Assembly (NCBI GenBank): GCA_013407085.1
Contig: JACCGJ010000678.1
Coordinates: 62,001 to 126,000 of the forward strand
Source of the DNA: Atriophallophorus winterbourni
Taxonomy: Eukaryota; Platyhelminthes; Trematoda; Plagiorchiida; Microphallidae
Reading direction: 5' to 3'
Length of the DNA: 64,000 nt
A program made the position numbers and the translations under genes. Every line of letters begins with the position of its first letter. The first letter of the stretch is position 1. Positions 58,101 through 64,000 of this stretch are shown here, one piece after another. A model generated the notes under the pieces. The model was not told where the DNA came from, searched no databases, and was given only the letters and a program-made list of their open reading frames with translations.

Positions 58101-61100
58101 ATTGTTCGAGTACGCCTCTCTAGCCTTTGCACGACCAGGTGCAACCTGCAAGGCAGCAAGGATTTTTCCTCAGGGTTCACTCCCGAAGCCTTTCCCGCAA
58201 TCGGGTATGCCGCAAGGCAGCGGAGGTTTGGAATAAGGGTTTTCCTTCCCTTAGATGGACTGCCCTCCCAGGCTGACGAGCTCCATCTACCCGGAGCAAA
58301 CTGGTTTTGAGGCGCCAGTCATCCGCCTTCGCCCTTTCTCCTGTCAGTAGAAGCAGTTCCGCCACGTGCAGGCCAGGAGCTGGGCTTTGGTTGTCAGAGG
58401 CTGTTTGAGACGCACGCCATATGGGAGCATTTTATAGACAGTGGGAGCTCATCCCCACTGCCGCCCCCGGCTGTGACTGTTTGATATTCATTCAACGAAT
58501 AGACCAGTTCAGTAACGGCTGTGGTTCTCTCTTCCGCCATTAGTGGGCTAGCAGACCTAGAAATTAATTGGGATTGCACGATTTCTTTAAAGGTGTCCAC
58601 TAAAGCAAAGGGAAGTCGCACCACGACTATTCATTCGAAATGCGGTGTCAACACCATGGTGTTGATCAACGTTTATGCACCGACGCTCCCATGCTGGAAG
58701 CCTGTGTAGTGGTATCGGGTGATATCAGAGTTGGTTCCGGTCACGTAAATGAAAGTGCGTAACGTCTTTAGGAACTATGCACACATGTCAGTCTGCGTTA
58801 CTAACAACTATTTCCACGAAAGATCACCACAGCATAAGACCGCCTGGAAACAGCATGGTCTAAGACATTACTTGGATGTTATTCTTGCCAGGTAAGTTAA
58901 TATGAAAAGCGCACTACTGACGAGAGTAGACGGCGACACAGATCATTCAAAAAACAAAACTGAAGCTTCACCGCGAGAAGTTGGCGTATCATGAATGAAA
59001 AGACTAATAAAAGCAAAAGTGAACACTAAGGTTGGGCTATAGTGCATGTTCACGGATTCCGGTGAAGGACGGAGATCATACCAAACAGTGTGCAAACACC
59101 GTCCATTGACCGAGTGTTGCTTATGGCTATGAAAGTTTTGGAAGAGAGTAGAACTTATGAATGTTGATGAGCTCAAATAAGAGCGAAACTCGAGTTCAGT
59201 GATTCCAATGTGGACCGTCGTGATAAACTTTGTGAATATATCGAAGGACTTGGTACTGACGAGTAGTTGCCAAAACATAATGACCGAACTCTCCAAACAC
59301 TCTAAAACAACAATGCCCATCAGATTTAATCGGTGTTAGCTTACACGGTATCTGGTGGGAGGTCCTGACAAGGATATAAGATCGGTTGGACGACCACAAT
59401 AGATGTTGCTGGCTCATTCTCGACTAATCGGGCATATGACGCTACTCAAATGTGCCAGTCTGGAGAAGGCTTAATCGCGATCGGTCAAACGGTGGACGGT
59501 AGCTCAGGCCGTAAGGCATGAGACTACAATGGTGAAGGTCAGACCCGAGACTGAATATGCACTGCTGATGAACTCAAATAGCAGCGAAACTCGAGTCCAA
59601 TGCTTCCAATGTGGACCGTCGTGATAAACTTTGTGAATATTTCGAAGGACTTAGTACTGATGAGTAGTCGCCAAAACATAACTTATGAATCAGATTGCAG
59701 TCACGCGTGACGGTGTGAAGTGTAAGTATGCGACGTACTTTCACGGTGGAAATCGATTGACAGGGGCGAAAACCACAAAATCGAAAGTGTAAGAGCTACG
59801 CAATGGTAATAGGTGAAATATTTATGCACTATGGAACACTGCCGTTAATGTGTGTTCATTGGAGTGAAGAAACAGAGGAAGAAATGAGGAAGCACTTACT
59901 GTTAAGAGAGCGGAGACAATGCGGTAAACAGATACAAATGTAATGGACAAACTCACTTGAATTCGTCCAATCTCAAGTTGCACACAGTCGGTAAGCGATG
60001 ATGGCTGGTCTTGTTCCATATAAGTATGCTCCTGTGGCGGCGTACCGTTCAGTTCGGCTTCCGCAGCGGAATCAGGTTGGGCTGACTCGAGTAACACATT
60101 GCTGGCCACGTTGAGACCGTCCGTAGTGGGATGCTGCATGTAGGTCAGCGTTGTCTCATCCGGAACAAGTGATTTTGCACACACCGTTCGATGACATACC
60201 ACGCGGATGTCTATGAGAGATGCGTATACCAATTCCTCTGCGAACGAGGATATAACACTAATACCGATGCCGAGAGGACACAGGGCAAGAAACTGGAAAC
60301 ACAAAAGGCATAATTCGAATTGGACAGCAGACATGCACGAAAAGTTGACGAGATTAAAAACCAAAAGCGTCCCAAAACAAAAAAATCGGGAGTGTTACAT
60401 CGCGGCCAGGTGCATTCAGATGATACAAAATTCGGTATCCACTTTGCCTGCCAAAGCAGTCGAGATCCCATGAGGTGACCACGGGTAGTCAGCCAAGTTC
60501 CTTTCGTAAAGAGCTTAAGAAATGCTATTCACGGAAGATGTAGGCGGCAACTGTAGCCGAGAGAGTGAGCTCAGAACGTGTTTGTCTGACCTCTAGCCAT
60601 CGACCTTCTTGGTATGAATGGCTCTGCTTGATCCCGAAGGACACGACCACGTATAACTCGATGGGTCATGGAAGTACACAAACATCACCGTTAGGGCGCA
60701 GTCTATGACACAAGACGAAAGTTGCAAAGTATAACAGTAAGAATTGCACGGTGACTTACGCGAAATTGCGGTTGAAATACCGAGTTGGACGTTTGCTGCA
60801 ATGCACTCGGAATGGGCTCCTTCTGGCCATCCTTATAGCGATGCTGTGAAACACGAACGGACGAATACAGAACGAAAGTGTGGGTTAAAGTTTATATTAT
60901 GTAAGTGCGCTGGAATTTTGTCAGGTTGTCCAGGCATAGATAGCAATGAATGGAAGTGCCAACGATACAACCAGATCTTAGTAAAAACTGACTACTGGTG
61001 GTCAGCGACGAATCACGTTGTTTGCAAACTAGTCATGCAAGATTTAATTTTTAATCACTGAAATGTTTTACTGTGAGCTGTTCACACGGGAATCTCACGG

Positions 61101-64000
61101 AAACTCATTTTCAATGGAGCATTCAGTGGCGGTATAAAATTCGGATTTGCCTGCGTCCAGACGGAATGTTTCGCCAGTTACACAGTCAGTGACTAGAGCT
61201 TCGATATTCAGCGAAAAAATTCAGTGGCTCTTAATTATGCACAGCAAACGCAACCGCACCACTGAAAAAGAATAACATTCAAGCAAAAGAAGAGAGTGTT
61301 GATTCTACACGAAGCGTAAATGGTACACGATACAGGAAGTTGCAGTACAAAATGTTAACAGTAAATTCATAAAGCTCTTCTCATGAATGAGGAGAGGCAC
61401 TCAAAGTAAAACCAAACAATGCACTCACTAAAGGCAATGTGCTGTCCGTGAAAACTGTATTGCCCCATCGGGATGGCACAGGGGATCCTCGCAATTCCCG
61501 AGTCTCCACAGGAAATGTTTCATTTCTCCTCGAAGAAGACTCCGCCTCATCCTCCACCCGCAGTACACGGGTCACACCATCGGAATATACAAAAACGCGC
61601 AATCGACCAGAACCGGGTCTCAGCCAAAGTGGAAGAATGACAGCCGGAGTAAGGAGTGGGCTGATTAGCTGCGTCGCAGAGGAAAGAGGTCTAGCTGTTA
61701 AAATCGACGTGCCCATGAAGTCTGTACCGCCACCTGAACGATGGAGATCCCGATAGACTTGAACGCAGTGCAAGGCATTGTTGACCAGCAAACCATGCTT
61801 CATGTAACGAAAATAAAAGAAGTACATAACGGAGGGTAAATCCAGCTATCGCTACGGGCACTTAACAATCACCACACTTCATACCTGATCGATTCGCCAA
61901 GTCTGATAGGCTTTCCGTCGCTTGTTTAACGGTGCTATGATAAGCTGTGCGACCTCAAAGTGTTTTCTCGTGTCAGCGTCCAAAGCAAACAACTGATCTC
62001 TTCTTCCTTGTGATAGGCGACCGTCAGTGGAGGTCTTTATGTCCACATCCAGAACGAATTGACGTTTCGAAGAACGGCCATGGCGAGAACGTTCGCCGGG
62101 TTCCAGTGGGGAAGAGCTACCTTCGTGATGAATGTGACCAGAAGGCGCAAGCCACCAAAGTTGTGAGCGACGACCGTGTATCTGGGCAGCGATAAGGGAA
62201 AAATAATAATGTGATGGAGAAGGGAAACACCGGCGAATAACAGTTAACTAACTCAAATGCATACCTTCGATGAATATACCACGCGGTTGGAGTTGGGCAG
62301 CACGTCAAACACCATATCGAAGGAAGAGCTTTCGGAACGAGTAGAAGACATGGAGTTAGACGTAGAAGGATCGATTAGCGGACCGAGCACATTTAAGTAG
62401 ACAAAGTTATCGTAGATAAGTATTTTTCCAGGTCCCAGTTGATCTAAATTGTATGTTGAACTTGTTCCACCCTGGTGGGAAAAGAATTAGAACTTGAAGT
62501 ACAAGTAGGAGTTGGAAAGAGAGAGAGAAATTATAGAACAAGTGAAAAATAGCCCCCCATTGGAGGTTCAAAGTAATTCAAAGTTTTAACGGTCCAAAAA
62601 GCAAAGACTTTACAGTAACCACAGATTGAAAAAATATAAACAATATATAAAAACCACAATTACGTTTTGTTAGCTTATGCATTGAAATGCAAGGTTGGAC
62701 TTGGTCAACATATACTTGTCAAGTTCAGCCTTGAACATGTTCAGGTTTGCTGCACAAATGATATGTGGGGGCAGAGAGTTCCATATAAAACAAACTCAGA
62801 CAGCAAAGAAGAACCTTCGACAAATTGATCTAGAGCGTGGAATAATTAACTTGTAGCCACGCGATCTGCTACCACGTGCTTCTTGCCGATAAAACAGGTG
62901 TTCAAGTGGGTGATCCATTGTATGCAGAATGTTGAACAGCAGGATCAAGTCACCCCTGAGACGACGGTACGAAAAGTCAAAGAGGTATAGAGTTGCAATC
63001 CTCTCCTCGTATGACCTGTTATATAGTCCGGTCACCAGTTTTGTAGTGCGGTGGTATACGCGTTGCAGCTAGCCCACGTCCTTTTGTAACCATGGGGACC
63101 ATGTTTGAACAGCGTACTCCATTGTTGGCCTGATATAGGTGTCAAGTAACCATGGGAGTATCTGCTTTGCGAAACTACCGAAGGTCTTTCTAAGCACTGC
63201 TAAGCTTTGGTACGACTTTTTGTATATCCAACACTGCCATGAAGACTTCAAGTTACTGCTAATCCACACACCCAGGTCTTTCTTTTCCGTAACCCAAGAA
63301 AGTTGCTGAGATCCCAGAGAGTATGTGAAACAAAGACCTAAATGGACTTACTTGAACATGAAGCAACAACAGCGGAACACATTGAGGCTCTTCTAAGGCA
63401 TACTGAGAACTACTCTGTGGGGGCAGAAAAGAAAGCATCGTTCCACCAGACCACACTGAATTGTCCGCAATCACAGGCATCAATGACCCGGAAGACGTGA
63501 TCGTCTGGGCCCACATATCGCGGTCCGATTCGGGCAAATCCGTTTCGATACTCCGACTACCCAACTGCACCAGATCAGGAAGAAGTTCAGACGTCTCAGT
63601 GTTCCGATTGTGATCATCTTGTGGGAGCGCTGAACCCGATTGCTGATAAGATACCGATATGTAGCTCATATTTTCAAGACGATACGGTGGAGGTAATGAG
63701 TTTGCGTCCTCGAGTAGAACATGAAACGTTGCAGCATACAAGACAACGACGACGCGTAGGAACAAACGGTCGTAGGCCTGGGAGAATGGTTCCAGTCTTC
63801 TCGCACTGATGTGGATAATGATGAATGAAATGAAACAGAGCAGTCAAATAGTGATTGATGTGAAACAGTTGTGGGACTAACCGTATCATCATAGTGAATG
63901 TGCGAGGTCTGTCGATTTGGAAACCACCAGACCAAAGGCCATAGACTGGAGCCGCGACCGGAGCATCTATGGAACCGAATTCCTCGTTAGCAAAGCACAT
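45701..64000 (-). CDS. VPS13: VPS13-family lipid transfer protein, C-terminal 1,345 residues (14 exons)
   Basis: VPS13 proteins are rod-like bridges that carry lipids between organelle membranes at contact sites. The minus-strand exons, 5' to 3', are 63882-64000 (continuing beyond the window), 63352-63805, 62265-62471, 61885-62181, 61429-61797, 60760-60843, 59957-60292, 56424-56642, 54106-54233, 51272-51459, 50958-51196, 49498-49848, 48536-49138 and 45701-46144. They total 4038 nt in one frame. Fragment residues 1-620 are the WD40-like/adaptor (SHR) region (PPPYRLENMSY, CPLGIGISVIS). Residues 600-880 hold the chorein-bridge end (LEIGRIQVNNQLLGAVLPI; DFLGNPIGFINDL). Residues 880-1070 hold the ATG2-C/DH-like glycine motifs (TQPIRGAQ, GVGRGILGTVTKPLGG). 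Residues 1100-1345 form the PH-like end. The paralogue (A/C or D type) is not resolved. Introns are full of repeats. Confidence 0.9.
46370..46480 (+). repeat. Dispersed repeat family R3, copy 1
   Basis: Contains gcacaagcctgatccaggca and cagtcagagactgcacgtgg; repeated at 49.2, 53.5 (reverse) and 56.0 kb. Confidence 0.8.
46750..47320 (+). repeat. Dispersed repeat family R2, longest copy
   Basis: It extends from acttttgtgcgaccatctcc to ttatccccactgtcaccccc. The second half matches 58.15-58.48 kb (tgccctcccaggctgacgag block). Confidence 0.85.
47321..48535. other. VPS13 last intron, partly repeat
   Basis: Apart from the hammerhead-like motif at 47839 and its body to about 48070, I see only a (CA)n run at 48463-48476. 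An open end at 48181-48300 could be an alternative last exon. Confidence 0.4.
47839..47877 (-). ncRNA. Hammerhead-like motif b4
   Basis: Minus strand: helix I strand CCAC, core CUGAUGA, helix II GGC/GCC around AAACA, GAAA, helix III ACC/GGU, A, then AUGG (three of four helix I pairs). The body upstream (gaatcactttgtgattc) is shared with the 31.1 kb copy. Confidence 0.55.
48536..49138 (-). CDS. VPS13: VPS13 exon 13: GxGKGxxG motif and start of PH-like domain
   Basis: GFVLGVGRGILGTVTKPLGG is the VPS13 hallmark. It is followed by an Arg-rich stretch (HPRRRRPRR), SGLSPYFLFPLTPYQLDEAV and beta strands WLTHTFDYPECVFHVLPVQE and VVILTDRALWCIS. A GTAAGC after ATRQ is not used in this model, because the frame continues with coherent protein. 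Confidence 0.88.
49205..49290 (+). repeat. Dispersed repeat family R3, copy 2
   Basis: A diverged copy starting gcagtagaatcacaagccta. Confidence 0.6.
49498..49848 (-). CDS. VPS13: VPS13 exon 12: glycine-rich amphipathic region
   Basis: VAGSVSHLLSAMSLDERHRH (the family's conserved S/T-L/M-D-E motif) and FHGFLHGLVGGMTSIITQPI RGAQEDQFK. It contains a 60-residue Ser/Pro-rich insert between the two motifs. Confidence 0.9.
49917..50880 (-). mobile_element. RTE-like LINE, 5'-truncated, in a VPS13 intron
   Basis: The minus strand encodes FTYLGSCINNSASLDDEVSA RI, then RVYKAAVRAVLLYGCETWTL, RWLGHVLRMPDHRLPKQI and the end WRSCTKHLLGVFA, with a (TGA)n tail. It is the same subfamily as the 43.2 kb copy and in sense orientation to VPS13. 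Confidence 0.9.
50958..51196 (-). CDS. VPS13: VPS13 exon 11: LGNP motif
   Basis: LLEQLLTHYRLQLRSNAVHI and GSVDFLGNPIGFINDLTSGI. Asp-x-LGNP is diagnostic of VPS13 proteins. Confidence 0.92.
51272..51459 (-). CDS. VPS13: VPS13 exon 10, with two in-frame acceptors
   Basis: NSLFWFEHLSIGCIPLKLSV matches the VPS13 segment FHISPIKLHLS. Acceptors ending at tatgacaacag (exon from 51459) and acgcag (from 51453) are six bases apart, and both keep the frame. Confidence 0.82.
51545..51695 (+). mobile_element. Penelope-like GIY-YIG end fragment
   Basis: The plus-strand translation EAVEITNARVNAV KVDGADI matches the end of the endonuclease at 22.4 kb, which lies on the minus strand there. Confidence 0.65.
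51742..51985 (+). repeat. Dispersed repeat family R2, copy 3
   Basis: Starts acttt gtgcgactatctcctcc and ends after tttttcctcaggg; lies directly after the Penelope fragment. Confidence 0.8.
52640..52965 (+). mobile_element. CR1-like LINE 3' tail
   Basis: VRVCFAWNGLPSTLTQSINL HEFKTKLDKFL followed by the shared 3' end ctatggttattgttaagctt. Confidence 0.75.
53440..53545 (-). repeat. Dispersed repeat family R3, copy 3
   Basis: Reverse complement of the 46.4 kb copy (cacgtgcagtctctgactgt). Confidence 0.8.
53600..53995 (+). mobile_element. LINE 3' fragment, jockey-like group
   Basis: The plus-strand LFRKYDKLIRNISSDNAPTT, PISRPLIKYQKNSGILSPPY segment and 3' end with gtacacgaataaagcc match the copies at 13.5 and 44.2 kb. 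Confidence 0.65.
54106..54233 (-). CDS. VPS13: VPS13 exon 9
   Basis: VTINPVVIEAEELLLLKLIQ FWQHVTANGRRLSDAPVEQF, phase 2 at donor gtaatg. Confidence 0.82.
54300..55064. other. VPS13 intron, nothing recognised
   Basis: No repeat family member or coding signal could be supported. Confidence 0.4.
55065..55410. repeat. Inverted pair of family R1 fragments
   Basis: Minus-strand copy at 55065-55180 (cacccacgaaccccgcaaca) and plus-strand copy at 55215-55410 (gattggcctgactaattggc, then ggttcgtgggtgaa). Confidence 0.7.
55427..55822 (+). other. Unrecognised 131-codon open frame in a VPS13 intron
   Basis: Cys-rich toward its end (CVRSGSCSMCYGCHTSAC). There is no known domain or splice context, so it is probably chance. 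Confidence 0.2.
56025..56115 (+). repeat. Dispersed repeat family R3, copy 4
   Basis: gcacaagcctgattcaggca followed by cagtcagagactgcacatgg. Confidence 0.8.
56424..56642 (-). CDS. VPS13: VPS13 exon 8
   Basis: VNNQLLGAVLPILVSCEPTA and VVITCQRSVHSEWMINMFSN VQ. This is the VPS13 block in which a Q-N-Q-x-x-G-A-x-x-P strand is followed by the next bridge strands. Confidence 0.88.
57040..57805 (+). mobile_element. CR1-like LINE 3' part, antisense in VPS13 intron 7
   Basis: TEKDLGIWVSFNIKPGHHCR, NTYIRPVIDYPIQAWAPWLR, then after a frameshift LNLYDITQRRIRSDLKLTFK and ICFTWNSLSEEITRSESVEV. The 3' end has atgtttattgttaagcttac. Confidence 0.85.
58020..58480 (+). repeat. Dispersed repeat family R2, copy 4 (different 5' part)
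   Basis: From about 58085 it matches the 46.75 kb copy through ctgccctcccaggctgacga to tcatccccactgccgccccc. The first 65 bp are different. Confidence 0.8.
59163..59203 (+). ncRNA. Hammerhead ribozyme core 1 of the insertion
   Basis: UUGAUGA (core C3 changed to U), perfect helix II GCUC/GAGC around AAAUAA, GAAA, helix III ACUC/GAGU, U, then CAGUG. C3U should abolish cleavage. Confidence 0.75.
59558..59604 (+). ncRNA. Hammerhead ribozyme core 2 of the insertion
   Basis: Intact core CUGAUGA and GAAA, helix III ACUC/GAGU, canonical GUC cleavage triplet. Helix I pairs GCACUG with CAAUGC at five of six positions. Helix II (ACUC/CAGC) has decayed to two pairs. Confidence 0.75.
59957..60292 (-). 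CDS. VPS13: VPS13 exon 7: APT1/SHR-like motif
   Basis: FLALCPLGIGISVISSFAEE LVYASLIDI matches the VPS13 GISLVN...E..Y motif. The exon ends QLEIGRIQ, which continues as VNNQLLGAVLP in the next exon. Confidence 0.88.
60760..60843 (-). CDS. VPS13: VPS13 exon 6 (28 codons)
   Basis: HRYKDGQKEPIPSALQQTSN SVFQPQFR between gtttcacag and gtaagt. The plus-strand open frame over it is a shadow. Confidence 0.72.
61429..61797 (-). CDS. VPS13: VPS13 exon 5
   Basis: HGLLVNNALHCVQVYRDLHR, PLWLRPGSGRLRVFVYSDGV TRVLRVEDE. It is 123 codons, phase 0; the acceptor catgaag is weak but is the only one in frame. Confidence 0.82.
61885..62181 (-). CDS. VPS13: VPS13 exon 4
   Basis: IHGRRSQLWWLAPSGHIHHE, RQFVLDVDIKTSTDGRLSQG and KRRKAYQTWRIDQ. 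It is 99 codons, phase 0 at both ends. Confidence 0.82.
62265..62471 (-). CDS. VPS13: VPS13 exon 3
   Basis: GGTSSTYNLDQLGPGKILIY and FDMVFDVLPNSNRVVYSSK. It is 69 codons, phase 0 at both ends. Confidence 0.82.
62590..63330 (-). mobile_element. CR1-like LINE 3' part, sense in VPS13 intron 2
   Basis: Minus strand: WISSNLKSSWQCWIYKKSYQ, DTYIRPTMEYAVQTWSPWLQ, LLFNILHTMDHPLEHLFYRQ and VCFIWNSLPPHIICAANLNM, ending ggttactgtaaagt. It is the same subfamily as the split copy at 15.4-17.8 kb and shows that copy's empty site. Its 5' end lies about 22 bp from the exon 2 donor. Confidence 0.88.
63352..63805 (-). CDS. VPS13: VPS13 exon 2: adaptor region
   Basis: The acceptor cacatcag was chosen because it alone keeps phase: CG|T, then ARRLEPFSQAYDRLFLRVVV. 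It contains LPPPYRLENMSYISVSYQQS, a standard VPS13 repeat signature. Donor gtaagt. Confidence 0.85.
63882..64000 (-). CDS. VPS13: VPS13 exon 1 in window (partial)
   Basis: Reads NEEFGSIDAPVAAPVYGLWS then FQIDRPRTFTMMIR. The ATG at the window edge is not a proposed start; the exon continues off the window. Donor gttagt, phase 2. Confidence 0.75.

Larger units (their letters stand above)
59163..59679 (+). mobile_element. Hammerhead-bearing SINE/retrozyme-like insertion (Sm-alpha-like)
   Basis: 517 bp flanked by AACTTATGAAT at 59152-59162 and 59680-59690. The first 117 bp are repeated at 59564-59679, so the element is about 1.3 units of a 401 bp monomer. Each repeat begins with a hammerhead core. 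The monomer has an A-box-like tagctcaggccg (59500) and a B-box-like ggtcagaccc (59537). The loop CAAAUA, GCGAAAC and the downstream ttccaatg resemble the schistosome Sm-alpha ribozyme. It has no coding capacity. Confidence 0.85.

Noticed and set aside
1..64000. CRISPR arrays, bacterial operons, rRNA genes, trans-spliced leader gene
   Set aside because: Looked for and not seen; the window is a eukaryotic chromosome.

Overview
This is a 64 kb piece of a eukaryotic, almost certainly flatworm (digenean trematode), chromosome. The evidence is intron-rich genes with GT-AG junctions and large introns, an invertebrate muscle-type myosin, and a dense load of CR1-like and RTE-like LINEs, a Penelope-like element, a Gypsy-type gag remnant and hammerhead-ribozyme repeats resembling the schistosome Sm-alpha elements. 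The species cannot be fixed from sequence alone.

Layout. (1) 1171-10484, plus strand: the 3' two thirds of a muscle myosin heavy chain gene, 16 exons from the end of the motor domain to the stop codon. One base is missing in exon 6. (2) 10.5-21.4 kb: no host gene seen; repeats, including a LINE split by a gag-only LTR element and a palindromic pair of hammerhead-like motifs. (3) 21455-37303, plus strand: a five-exon, 631-residue tandem-C2 membrane protein of the synaptotagmin family. Its introns hold a Penelope-like element, a deleted Tigger/pogo transposon and an RTE fragment bracketed by hAT-like termini. (4) 37.4-45.7 kb: intergenic repeats, including two CR1-like LINEs in opposite orientation that share the same inactivating lesions. 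(5) 45701-64000, minus strand: the 3' part of a VPS13-family bridge-like lipid transfer protein gene, 14 exons, with the 5' end beyond the window. The synaptotagmin and VPS13 genes are convergent.

The three exon models check internally. Spliced lengths are 1896 nt (synaptotagmin) and 4038 nt (VPS13 part), both divisible by three. The myosin sums to 3920 nt and becomes 3921 only if the base missing from exon 6 is restored. The genes act in unrelated processes (muscle contraction, membrane trafficking, inter-organelle lipid transport), and no operon-like relation is visible.

The most notable non-gene signal is at 59163-59679. It is a 517 bp insertion with an 11 bp target-site duplication, made of 1.3 units of a 401 bp monomer whose junctions carry type I hammerhead ribozyme cores, with weak tRNA-like Pol III boxes. 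Two further hammerhead-like families of Penelope style occur, each including a head-to-head inverted pair.
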